From the NCBI GenBank assembly GCA_937952975.1, contig CALFXX010000039.1, positions 1 to 39,605 on the forward strand: a stretch of 39,605 nt of DNA. Direction: 5' to 3'. The DNA comes from an uncultured Alcaligenaceae bacterium (GTDB lineage: Bacteria; Pseudomonadota; Gammaproteobacteria; Burkholderiales; Burkholderiaceae_B). Made by a program: the position numbers and the translations under genes. Shown here piece after piece: positions 14,998 through 23,110 of this stretch. Every line of letters begins with the position of its first letter. The stretch's first letter is position 1. The notes below the pieces were generated by a model that saw only the letters and a list, made by a program, of their open reading frames with translations, ran no database searches and was not told where the DNA came from.

Positions 14998-16521
14998 TTA
15001 TTTTCCTTTGGCGAGTTGCCTGCGCAGCTCTGTTTTAAGAATTTTTCCGTAATTATTTTTTGGTAGATCGTCGCTGAAGAAATATTCGCGTGGGCGCTTA
15101 AAGCGCGCCATGTTATCCAGGCACAAGGTATCCATTTCTTCGGTGGTGATGGTCATCCCTGGTTTAACCACGACAAAGGCAACGGGCTCCTCGCCTAGGT
15201 CGGGTTCCTCACGTCCCACGACCGACACCTCTGCTAAAGCGGGGTGACGCAATAGCACTTCTTCGATTTCGCGCGGATAAATATTTGAGCCACCGCGAAT
15301 GATCATGTCTTTTGAGCGATCGCGCAGTGTGAGGTAACCCTTGGCATCCATGGTGCCGATGTCGCCAGTCCAAAGCCAGCCGTCTTTGATGGCTGACGCA
15401 GTGGCTTTAGGATTGTTCCAGTAGCCCAGCATGCGTGTGTCGCTGCGTGACACGACTTCACCCAGCTCACCTGGGGGCAACTCTTTGCCGTCTTCGCCAA
15501 CCACTCGTACTTCAACACCAGTACGTGCCGTGCCGCAAGACGCTAAGCGCGCCATATGGGCCTCGTCGCGCGGTCCTTCGTGATCCATTTTAGACAGCGC
15601 GGTCATGGTCATGGGGCTTTCACCTTGCCCATAAATTTGTACCAGGCGCGGCCCAAGCAAATCAAGAGTCTGCAGCAAGTCGCTGACGTACATCGGGCCG
15701 CCGCCATAAAACACGGTCAGTAGATTACCCGCAGGGTTTTTAATCCCCTCTGCCGAGCGAATCATGCGTGACAGCATGGTGGGTGCGGCAAACAAGGTGA
15801 CATCTGGATACTGTTGTAAGGCTTCAAAGACCAGATCAGTACTGAAGCTTGCTTCAATCACTTGATGCCCACCACCAAATAAATGCGGCAGAGCATAGAG
15901 CCCAGCGCCGTGCGAAAGCGGTGCCACATGCAACATGGTTTGACCTGGGCGTACACAGTCGACATCGGCGCCGTATTGCAAGCTCATGGTGATGAGATTG
16001 CGGTGCGACAGCATCGCGCCTTTGGGGACACCAGTGGTGCCACTGGTATAAAAAATCCACGCCAAGTCATCAGGCAGCATCGAGGCGCAGGGCACGGGTT
16101 TCGAACGTACGTAGCCTTCGTAGGCGTCATCGTCGACCACAATGATTTGCCGCCGACCGGGTAAGTCGGCGAGTGCTTCGGCCAACCCGGCATACAACGA
16201 GGCGCTGGTGAAAATCACGGCGGCACCAGAATCTAACGCGATCGGTTTCACTTCGCGCGGGTGCAGCTTGGCGTTGACGGGCACTGCGCAGAGGCCCGCC
16301 GTCCAGGTGGCAAACAGCACCTCGATAAACGCGTTGCGGTTTTCCATGCACAGGATCACGCGCGCGCCGGGCGCAAGATGCAGGGTGTTTAGCAAGCCAC
16401 CGGCCAAACCATGCACACGTTGGGCAAGCTGACCATAGGTGAGGGTTTGTTTGCCACAAGTGAGCGCACGAAGCTCAGGATGACTGAGTGCCCGTGAGAG
16501 AAAGGATTTTGCAATATTCAT
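14998..16521 (-). CDS. AMP-forming acyl-CoA synthetase
   Basis: A 507-residue adenylate-forming ligase. Visible motifs are the phosphate loop YTSGTTGVPKG (158-168), QIYGQGE, WLWTGDIG, the hinge RDRSKDMIIRGGSNIYPREIEE and the catalytic lysine near 493 in NNYGKILK. It activates a carboxylic acid with ATP and CoA. It is the first gene of the cluster that continues through thiolase, DUF35 and crotonase into the ABC transporter, so it probably acts on the imported acid. The substrate class (medium-chain, alicyclic or aromatic) is not given by these motifs. A GGQGES-like A5 loop is typical of the long/medium-chain branch rather than of benzoate ligases. Confidence 0.92.
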   Translation of the reverse strand: MNIAKSFLSRALSHPELRALTCGKQTLTYGQLAQRVHGLAGGLLNTLHLAPGARVILCMENRNAFIEVLFATWTAGLCAVPVNAKLHPREVKPIALDSGAAVIFTSASLYAGLAEALADLPGRRQIIVVDDDAYEGYVRSKPVPCASMLPDDLAWIFYTSGTTGVPKGAMLSHRNLITMSLQYGADVDCVRPGQTMLHVAPLSHGAGLYALPHLFGGGHQVIEASFSTDLVFEALQQYPDVTLFAAPTMLSRMIRSAEGIKNPAGNLLTVFYGGGPMYVSDLLQTLDLLGPRLVQIYGQGESPMTMTALSKMDHEGPRDEAHMARLASCGTARTGVEVRVVGEDGKELPPGELGEVVSRSDTRMLGYWNNPKATASAIKDGWLWTGDIGTMDAKGYLTLRDRSKDMIIRGGSNIYPREIEEVLLRHPALAEVSVVGREEPDLGEEPVAFVVVKPGMTITTEEMDTLCLDNMARFKRPREYFFSDDLPKNNYGKILKTELRRQLAKGK

Positions 16522-16653
16522 CAGACTTTTTAATTATTTTGAAAAGTTCAGATTAGAAGGTTGTCGCCTCGGATGATCATATCCCAAAAAAAAGAGCTCG
16601 CACTTTCAACCTGGCGTTCTCTGCGTAAGTGAAGTGGCCGACGGAGCGACCGA

Positions 16654-17772
16654 TTATTGAGATGGCATGCGCGCCCATCTACTAAACAAGCCGCCGACTG
16701 CTCGATAGCTTGCTTCTTGAGCTTTGTACCTGAAGATGATCAGGATGCGTTCGTGAGTCGGATCAATGATGACTGACTGTCCATAGGCACCTTGCCAGGC
16801 ATAGGCGGGTACCCCCCATTTGTTGCTGACCCAGGTCTGATAGCCATAATCCCAAAAACGCTGCTTGACAGTATCTGAGGTTTGACGCGTCGTTGCTTGT
16901 TGCATGAACTCTGCCATGCAGGGGCCGTCAGCGCCTTTGAGTAAGGCGATCGAGCGCATCGCCAAGCGTGCCCAATCGTGCAAGACTGCGCCAACGCCTG
17001 CTGAGGCATAGAGTTGACCTTGTTTGTCGGTGAGCCACGTTGCCGATTGTTCTGGCTGGCTGGGTTTCCACACTTTTTGTTCAAAGAGTTGTGCAAAATT
17101 GCCAGCGCCATTCACCGCTAGCATCAAGGCATTGGTGTCGCTGTTGTTGTAAGAAAAAATATTAGCGTTGGCTTTTTCGTTGCCGTATTTTTTTAAGAGG
17201 TCTTCGATCGAAACGCGGCCTTTGGTAATGTCATTCCATTCGCCAAACAACGAACCGCCGTCTTCGTCCGGGGTACGTGCGCCGCTACTCATGGTGAGCA
17301 GTTGTCGCAACGTGGCTTGACCAAAGACGGTTTGCTCAATCGTTTTTGCATAGACGCTCGCGCGGTCATCAAGAGATTTGAGTTGCCCCGTGCAAAGGGC
17401 TTGTCCGACCGTCATCGCCGTTAAGCTTTTTGCCATCGAGTACGAAAAAAACTTTGTCTTGTGGTCGGTGCCTTTTTTGAATTGCTCAAACAAGATGTGG
17501 CCGCGTTCGACCAGCAGCATCCCTAACGCAAATGAATCCTCATCAAAAGCTTTTTTAGCCAAATCAACAATGATTTGTTGATTTGTTGTCAGCGCGTCCG
17601 CCTGTTTCAAGGGGAGGGGTGTCGCCACTTCAGCAAACTGATGACGATCAAACGGAAACGAACTCAGTGCCCCGGTGATGTAGTCTTGTCGGATGGCGGG
17701 CTCTTCGGCTTGAGAGGGTGTCAACACAACAGACAGCAAGAGCGAGCCAAGATAGATGTTTAGTGCTTTCAT
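16654..17772 (-). CDS. Exported serine hydrolase of the beta-lactamase (class C / family VIII esterase) fold
   Basis: A 372-residue protein with a probable signal peptide (cleavage near TPSQA, residue 22). The catalytic motif SxxK is Ser112-Met-Ala-Lys115 in SYSMAKSL; Tyr208 in SYNNSDTN fills the YxN position; the KTG-box equivalent is WQGAYG at 326-331. Proteins of this layout include 6-aminohexanoate dimer hydrolase (NylB type) and esterases; true beta-lactamase activity is not implied. A GAGG ribosome-binding site precedes the ATG. It stands alone between the min operon terminator and the catabolic cluster, 132 bases before the CoA-ligase gene, so it could release a carboxylic acid that the cluster then takes up; that link is speculative. 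Confidence 0.87.
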   Translation of the reverse strand: MKALNIYLGSLLLSVVLTPSQAEEPAIRQDYITGALSSFPFDRHQFAEVATPLPLKQADALTTNQQIIVDLAKKAFDEDSFALGMLLVERGHILFEQFKKGTDHKTKFFSYSMAKSLTAMTVGQALCTGQLKSLDDRASVYAKTIEQTVFGQATLRQLLTMSSGARTPDEDGGSLFGEWNDITKGRVSIEDLLKKYGNEKANANIFSYNNSDTNALMLAVNGAGNFAQLFEQKVWKPSQPEQSATWLTDKQGQLYASAGVGAVLHDWARLAMRSIALLKGADGPCMAEFMQQATTRQTSDTVKQRFWDYGYQTWVSNKWGVPAYAWQGAYGQSVIIDPTHERILIIFRYKAQEASYRAVGGLFSRWARMPSQ

Positions 17773-17825
17773 CGTGACCTCAAATAATCTTCGATTCAGA
17801 ACGCTCTGCTACCGTTGCAAACATC

Positions 17826-17868
17826 AAAAAACCCAAAAAGTTGAACAGGTCTTCAACGTTTTTGGGTT
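17826..17868 (-). terminator. Strong intrinsic terminator of the min operon
   Basis: On the minus strand a 16-pair stem with a single bulged base and a six-base loop is followed directly by a run of T. The arms are 17830-17845 and 17852-17868 on the plus strand, and the T-run corresponds to 17826-17831. It lies about 40 bases after the minE stop and before the serine hydrolase gene, so it should end minCDE transcription. The stem is mostly A/T with a GGG clamp at the base. Confidence 0.85.
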
Positions 17869-17906
17869 CTTCCAAGCAGCCGTACTTGCTAGCCTTGAGT
17901 TTATCG

Positions 17907-18161
17907 TCAGCGTTGCGGCATCTCGATTTTGACTTCAAGAACTTCAAGGCTGTCTTGGCGTTCGAGATTGACTTTGATGTCTTCGGGATTGATTTTGACG
18001 TACTTCGAAATGACTGCGATGAGTTCGCGCTGCAACGCAGGCAGGTAATCAGGGGTGGCACTTTGCCCACCGCGCTCGTGCGCCAAAATGATTTGCAAGC
18101 GTTCTTTGGCAACCGTGGCGGTCTTTTTTTTCTCGCCAAGCAAAAAAGACAGAAAAGACAT
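17907..18161 (-). CDS. minE: Cell-division topological specificity factor MinE
   Basis: An 84-residue protein. The membrane-binding N-terminus MSFLSFLLG, the MinD-contact helix KERLQIILAHER and the dimerising C-terminal part (LIAVISKYVKINPEDIKVNLERQ) are all typical. MinE releases MinD from the membrane by stimulating its ATPase and so drives pole-to-pole oscillation. Two adjacent ATG codons compete; I chose the second because GGAGG stands six bases before it and the family begins MSF. The other ATG, at 18164, overlaps the minD stop by four bases. Last gene of minC-minD-minE. Confidence 0.95.
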   Translation of the reverse strand: MSFLSFLLGEKKKTATVAKERLQIILAHERGGQSATPDYLPALQRELIAVISKYVKINPEDIKVNLERQDSLEVLEVKIEMPQR

Positions 18162-18976
18162 CATTTGCCTCCAAACAGGCGCTTGAAGAGGCCTGGCTTT
18201 TCGTAGTCGACAAAGCGTAAGGGTTTTTCTTCGCCCAAATAGCGCGCGACAACGTCGCGATACGCTTCAGACACATCGGTGCTTTCGAGGTGAATGGCGG
18301 GTAAGCCTTGGTTAGACGCTTGCAACACAGATTCAGACTCGGGGATGACACCGATCAGCTTAATCCGCAAGATGTCTTCGATGTCTTTGAGTGACAACAT
18401 CTCGCCGTCTTCAACGCGTTTGGGGTTATAGCGGGTGAGCAGCAAAAATTCTTTGATGGGTTCATCCGCTTCGATCGCGCGGCGCGATTTTGAAGCCAAA
18501 ATACCCAGAATGCGGTCAGAGTCACGTACCGATGAGACCTCTGGGTTGGTGACCACCAGCGCATCATCAGCAAAATAAGCGGCTAACAAAGCGCCGGTTT
18601 CAATACCCGCTGGAGAATCGCACACGATGTAATCAAAACCCATGCCCTTGAGGTCATTGATGACCTTCTCGACGCCTTCTTTTGACAAGGCATCTTTATC
18701 GCGCGTTTGCGAGGCCGGCAAAATAAACAGATTGTCGAGATTTTTATCTTTAATCAGCGCTTGATTCAAGGTGGCTTCGCCTTGAATCACGTTCACAAAG
18801 TCATAGACCACGCGGCGCTCGCAGCCCATGATCAGATCCAGATTGCGTAAGCCTACGTCAAAATCGATCACGGCTGTTTTAAAGCCACGCATGGCTAGGC
18901 CAGAAGAAAAACTGGCGCTGGTGGTGGTTTTACCCACACCACCTTTGCCTGAGGTCACCACTACGATACGTGTCAT
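18161..18976 (-). CDS. minD: Septum-site determining ATPase MinD
   Basis: A 271-residue ParA/MinD ATPase. The deviant Walker A KGGVGKTT is at 10-17, switch I DFDVGLRNLD follows, Walker B is in YIVCDSPAG, and the C-terminal amphipathic membrane-targeting helix reads KPGLFKRLFGGK. ATP-bound dimers sit on the membrane and recruit MinC or MinE. It is followed by minE with coding overlap or direct abutment, and is preceded by minC with a 39-base gap. Nothing unusual. Confidence 0.97.
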   Translation of the reverse strand: MTRIVVVTSGKGGVGKTTTSASFSSGLAMRGFKTAVIDFDVGLRNLDLIMGCERRVVYDFVNVIQGEATLNQALIKDKNLDNLFILPASQTRDKDALSKEGVEKVINDLKGMGFDYIVCDSPAGIETGALLAAYFADDALVVTNPEVSSVRDSDRILGILASKSRRAIEADEPIKEFLLLTRYNPKRVEDGEMLSLKDIEDILRIKLIGVIPESESVLQASNQGLPAIHLESTDVSEAYRDVVARYLGEEKPLRFVDYEKPGLFKRLFGGK

Positions 18977-19015
18977 GACAAACTAACCCTTATAGATGAC
19001 TGCAACATTGAACGA

Positions 19016-19915
19016 CTACTTTTCAAGAGGCACCAGATGCAACGCATCTTTTTGAAGCTGAATCACGGCTGGGCGCTGGTGTAGCTCGGCGGGCAACTTT
19101 GCATCAATGACGCGATAAATACCCGCGACGGCAACAAGTTCGGCGTCAAGCCCCGTCGTGAAGATGCGGGCAGCGGTATCGCCACGTGCGCCCGCCATGG
19201 CTTTGCCACGTAGCGGCCCGTACACATGAATATTGCCATCGGCGATGACCTCGGCACCACGGCTGACAACGCCCATGACGATTAAATCGCATTGGCGTGC
19301 ATACACTCGCTGACCTGAACGTAAGGGGCCACGTACCACCATGGTAGGCGCAGCAGTGGGGGTGTCGTTGCTTGCTGAGGTGCTTTTCGTTGCTTTCGCG
19401 CCTGCTGCTGCCGAGGCCTGCTTTGCGGCGTCAGTTGTTGCACTCGTTGTTGCAACCGCTGCGGCTGTAGCTGGGTCTATTTTTGGGTCTGTACTTGAGT
19501 CCGTGGCGTCTGTTACCCCGTCAGCCGCTGCCGGCGTGGGAACATTAGCCGTCACAGGCTCGGCAACCGAGGCCGCCGTTTGTGTATCTGACGCATTGCG
19601 CACAGGGCTTGTGGATAAATCGACCGCCGCCAACCCACAGGCTTTGGCTGCGATCAGGTTATCGCCTTGCGCGACTACGCCAATCACAGGCAGGCGGTGG
19701 TCGGCAAAGGCTTTGAGCAACGGCACCCAGTCAATCGCGGCCTCGACCGAACCGGCATCAATCACGACAGGCTCGTTTTCAAAAAAAGCACCCGCATCCG
19801 CCATGCGCTTTTTAAGCGCCTGAATCAAAGACTGCGTGTCGGCGTGCTGCAACACAACACGAATCGCGTAGAGTGTTGCGCTTTTAAAATCGAGGGCTGA
19901 AATTTCGGTCGTCAT
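19016..19915 (-). CDS. minC: Septum-site determining protein MinC, with a long Ala/Thr-rich linker
   Basis: A 299-residue FtsZ-assembly inhibitor. Residues 1-105 are the N-terminal domain that acts on FtsZ; residues ~200-299 are the beta-helical C-terminal domain (GQRVYARQCDLIVMGVVSRGAEVIADGNIHVYGPLRGKAMAGA), which binds MinD and dimerises. Between them lies about 90 residues made largely of Ala, Thr, Ser, Asp and Pro, far longer than in E. coli (231 residues in total). First gene of the min operon, 16 bases after the glnS stop, so glnS and min may share transcription. Confidence 0.95.
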   Translation of the reverse strand: MTTEISALDFKSATLYAIRVVLQHADTQSLIQALKKRMADAGAFFENEPVVIDAGSVEAAIDWVPLLKAFADHRLPVIGVVAQGDNLIAAKACGLAAVDLSTSPVRNASDTQTAASVAEPVTANVPTPAAADGVTDATDSSTDPKIDPATAAAVATTSATTDAAKQASAAAGAKATKSTSASNDTPTAAPTMVVRGPLRSGQRVYARQCDLIVMGVVSRGAEVIADGNIHVYGPLRGKAMAGARGDTAARIFTTGLDAELVAVAGIYRVIDAKLPAELHQRPAVIQLQKDALHLVPLEK

Positions 19916-19931
19916 AGCGAAGAATAATAAC

Positions 19932-21698
19932 TCAGACCCCAGCGGCCCACGTGTCTTTTAGCGTTGTCACGCGATTAAAGACGGGGTGTTCAAGCGTTGA
20001 GTCGACCGAGTCGACGGCAAAGTATCCCAGACGTTCAAACTGAGAGACCACGCCGGCAGCGGCGACCGTACCAGGCTCGAGCCAAGCTTTAACACTTTGC
20101 ACCGAATTTGGGTTTAAGCAGCTCAAAAAGTCGTTGTCCCCTGCATCCGGAAAGGGCTCTGAAAAAAGACGGTCGTACAGGCGGATTTCGGCCGGAATCG
20201 CCTGCGCAGCACTGATCCACGTGACGGTGCCCTTGACCTTGACAGCATTTGAGCCCGTCGTGCCACTTTTCGTGTCAGGGTTGTACTCGGCGTGCACTTC
20301 AGTGATTTTTCCTGAGGTATCTTTGACAAAGCCGGTGCAGGTCACCACATACCCATACTTCAAGCGTACCGAGTTGCCCGGGTACAACCTGAAATATTTT
20401 GGAGGTGGTACTTCGGCGAAGTCTTCTTGCTCAATCCAAAGCTCACGGGTAAACCCAAACTGGCGCTGTCCCGCCTCGGGGTCGTGCGGGTTGCGCGGTG
20501 CCTGACAAGGCTCGACCCGGTCCTCTGGAAAATTTGTAATGACGAGTTTTAAGGGGTCAAGGATGGCCACCGAGCGCGGCGCAATCGGGTCTTGCACTTC
20601 GCGTAAGGCCTGATCCAATAAGCTGTAATCAATCCGAGCATTATTTTTTGAGACGCCCGTACGCTCACAGAACAGACGTAAGGCCTCAGGGGTATAGCCG
20701 CGGCGACGCAAGCCGGCAATCGTTGGCATGCGCGGGTCATCCCAGCCGGTCACGTAGCCTTCTTTGACCAGTTGTAGCAGTTTGCGCTTGCTCGTCACGA
20801 TGTAGCTCATATTGAGCCGAGCAAACTCGTACTGATGGGGAAGGGGGGCCGCGAGCTTACCAAGCTCGTTTAGGCGGTTTAACGTCCAGTCGTAAAAGGG
20901 ACGTTGATCTTCAAATTCGAGTGTGCAGATGCTGTGGGTGATCCCTTCGAGCGCATCTTCGATCGGATGCGCAAAGGCATACATCGGATAGACGCACCAT
21001 TGGTCGCCCGTGCGATGGTGGGTTGCATGACGGATCCGGTACAAAACGGGGTCGCGCATATTGATATTGGGGGAGGCCATATCAATTTTTGCGCGCAGCG
21101 CCATACTGCCATCAGAATGCTTGCCTTCGCGCATTTCGTTAAGCAGGCGCACCGAGTCTGCGGCAGGGCGCTCGCGCCAGGGCGAATTTTGACCGGCTTC
21201 GGTGAGCGTGCCACGCATGGCGCGCATTTGCTCGGGACTTTGTTCGTCAACGTAAGCATGACCGGCTTCGATCAGCGCTAATGCGCAGTCAAACATCACA
21301 CCAAAATAATCGCTGGCAAAAAACAGGTGCTCAGTGCCGTTGGCCTGCCAGTTAAACCCCAGCCATTTGACCGCATCGATGATTGCGTCAACGTATTCTT
21401 GGTCTTCTTTTTCAGGGTTGGTATCGTCAAAACGCAGATGGCAGACTCCACCGTAGTCGCGCGCCAGGCCAAAATTCAAACAAATGCTTTTGGCATGACC
21501 AATATGCAGATAGCCGTTGGGCTCAGGCGGGAAGCGTGTACGGATTTTGGCGGGGTCAGGCGAGCCCGTAGCCTGCACAGACGCGGGCCCCGGCTGGCCG
21601 GCCCAAAGCTTGCCCGCAAAGCGCTGGGCGCCTAGGTCGGCTTCAATAATATTGCGTAAAAAATTGGTCGTTACCGGTGAAACAGAGTCTGTGGTCAT
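19932..21698 (-). CDS. glnS: Glutaminyl-tRNA synthetase
   Basis: A 588-residue class I synthetase that charges tRNA-Gln. RFPPEPNGYLHIGHAKS carries the HIGH motif at 65-68; the KMSKS equivalent is VTSKRKL, followed by GWDDPRMPTIAGLRRRGY. The C-terminal beta-barrel anticodon domain is present (for example FRLYPGNSVRLKYGYVVTCTGF). An insertion rich in Gly, Pro and Ala (about 33-50) precedes the catalytic core. Presence of GlnRS means direct Gln charging. The gene is divergent from the cydA-like gene across 71 bases. Confidence 0.97.
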   Translation of the reverse strand: MTTDSVSPVTTNFLRNIIEADLGAQRFAGKLWAGQPGPASVQATGSPDPAKIRTRFPPEPNGYLHIGHAKSICLNFGLARDYGGVCHLRFDDTNPEKEDQEYVDAIIDAVKWLGFNWQANGTEHLFFASDYFGVMFDCALALIEAGHAYVDEQSPEQMRAMRGTLTEAGQNSPWRERPAADSVRLLNEMREGKHSDGSMALRAKIDMASPNINMRDPVLYRIRHATHHRTGDQWCVYPMYAFAHPIEDALEGITHSICTLEFEDQRPFYDWTLNRLNELGKLAAPLPHQYEFARLNMSYIVTSKRKLLQLVKEGYVTGWDDPRMPTIAGLRRRGYTPEALRLFCERTGVSKNNARIDYSLLDQALREVQDPIAPRSVAILDPLKLVITNFPEDRVEPCQAPRNPHDPEAGQRQFGFTRELWIEQEDFAEVPPPKYFRLYPGNSVRLKYGYVVTCTGFVKDTSGKITEVHAEYNPDTKSGTTGSNAVKVKGTVTWISAAQAIPAEIRLYDRLFSEPFPDAGDNDFLSCLNPNSVQSVKAWLEPGTVAAAGVVSQFERLGYFAVDSVDSTLEHPVFNRVTTLKDTWAAGV

Positions 21699-21769
21699 AC
21701 AGGATTATGAGTATTGAAGCCGTATTTAAAGGATCATTTTGCCACGACCGGTCTACACTAGTCTAAATC

Positions 21770-23110
21770 ATGGAAATTTCAGCCCTTCTTCTTGCCCGCG
21801 CGCAGTTCGCCCTCAGTCTGAACATGCACGTTTTGTTTGCCGCGCTCGCCATGGCGCTGGGCTGGATTCTGTGTATTTTTCGCTTCCGAGCCTGGCAAAC
21901 CCCAGAGTCGGGCTGGACCACTGCCTATCGCTTTTGGATCAGAATTTTTGCCTTGTCCTTTTTTTTGGCTTTAGCCACGGCCTTGCCGGTGCTGGTCGAG
22001 TTTGGCACGCTTTGGCCCGAGTTGATTGAGCGTACGGGCAACGTAGCGGGCCCTTTACTCGCCTTTGGTTTGACCACTTTTTTTGTCACAAAGTCTTTAT
22101 TCATGGGGATTGTGCTGTTTGGTCAACGGCGCGTCTCACCTCAGGCTCATTTTTTTGCAGTGCTGATGGTTGCCCTTGGCTTGACCTTCACCTTATTTTG
22201 GGCCGTGGTGTTGCATACCTGGGCGCAGGCACCGGTTGGCGCCGCGTTAATCGATGGGCGTTACCAGGTCTATGAGTGGAATGAGGTGATTTGGACCCCG
22301 TTTGTGCTTTGGCGTTCTTTGGGCTTCGTGGCGGGTGCCTTTTTGTGTGCAGCCTTGCTATTGCTCTGTGTCACGGCCTGGCAGTCTTTGCGTCGCCCGC
22401 TCGATGAAGGCGAGCGCTTGTCGTTTCGTACTGGCGTGTTGGTCGGTGCGTGCGCGGTGCTGTTGTATTGGGCTGCCTTTGATGGCAACGCCAGAATGGT
22501 CGCCCGTTATCAACCGACCGTTGCCGCTGCTCAGGTGGGCTACTGGCAGGGCGCGGCCACATCGGGTTGGATCTGGCTGGGATCGCCCAACCTTCAAACA
22601 GGTTCGACCGAGGTTGTTTGGGGCTCAGAATTCAGTGCTCAAAGGTGGTTGGGCCGCAATGTCAACGCAGGCCTCGTGGGCTTGGATCTGGCTAGCAAGG
22701 TGTTACCTCCCGTTTCCCTATTGTTTTGGCTGCTGCGTGCTGCATTGTTGTTGGGTGCTTTAGTGAGCCTGTTGATCATACTGACACTATTAATCGGGCT
22801 GCGTAACGGGTTTGACCCCTTGCGACAACCTAAGTGGTTGTCTCGTACGCAAGTGTGGGGGGCTGGTTTGGGCGCCTTGACCTGGCTGTTGAGCTGGAAC
22901 CTCTCAGATTTGGGCCGTTCGCCTTATTTAGTCTGGGGGACGTTGTTACAACAAGATGCTGTCGTTGGTGTTGCACCCTCGACTCTTGCCTGGGTGTTGG
23001 TGGGGGCCGTCGCGACCTATGCTGTGATGTTGGCGGGGTTTATTCAAATGCTCGGGCATGCCGCGCGTTTTGGTGTGGTGCCCGTACGTAAACCTGGGAT
23101 GCGCCCATGA
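21770..23110 (+). CDS. Divergent cytochrome bd-type quinol oxidase subunit I (CydA homologue) lacking most haem ligands
   Basis: A 446-residue protein with about nine membrane segments, related to CydA by SLNMHVLFAAL, VEFGTLWPE and LSDLGRSPYLVWG. Compared from memory with E. coli CydA, the haem-d ligand His19 is kept as His20. Glu99 is Phe99, Glu107 is Thr107, the haem b558 ligands His186 and Met393 correspond to Gly185 and Ala325, and Glu445 is Asp380. The long Q-loop is mostly absent. Binding of b558 is therefore unlikely with the usual ligands, and quinol oxidation in the usual way is doubtful. It overlaps the cydB-like gene by four bases. It may be an electron-transfer protein with different cofactors or partner, or a repurposed membrane protein. 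Family membership is certain, enzyme activity is not. Confidence 0.8.
   Translation: MEISALLLARAQFALSLNMHVLFAALAMALGWILCIFRFRAWQTPESGWTTAYRFWIRIFALSFFLALATALPVLVEFGTLWPELIERTGNVAGPLLAFGLTTFFVTKSLFMGIVLFGQRRVSPQAHFFAVLMVALGLTFTLFWAVVLHTWAQAPVGAALIDGRYQVYEWNEVIWTPFVLWRSLGFVAGAFLCAALLLLCVTAWQSLRRPLDEGERLSFRTGVLVGACAVLLYWAAFDGNARMVARYQPTVAAAQVGYWQGAATSGWIWLGSPNLQTGSTEVVWGSEFSAQRWLGRNVNAGLVGLDLASKVLPPVSLLFWLLRAALLLGALVSLLIILTLLIGLRNGFDPLRQPKWLSRTQVWGAGLGALTWLLSWNLSDLGRSPYLVWGTLLQQDAVVGVAPSTLAWVLVGAVATYAVMLAGFIQMLGHAARFGVVPVRKPGMRP

Noticed and set aside
14244..15038. A 264-codon plus-strand frame across the thiolase gene
   Set aside because: It is antisense to a thiolase with all catalytic motifs; its translation shows no domain and reflects codon bias of the real gene.
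17780..18139. A 119-codon minus-strand frame overlapping minE in another phase
   Set aside because: It runs through the min terminator hairpin and is a shadow of minE, which has clear family motifs in its own frame.
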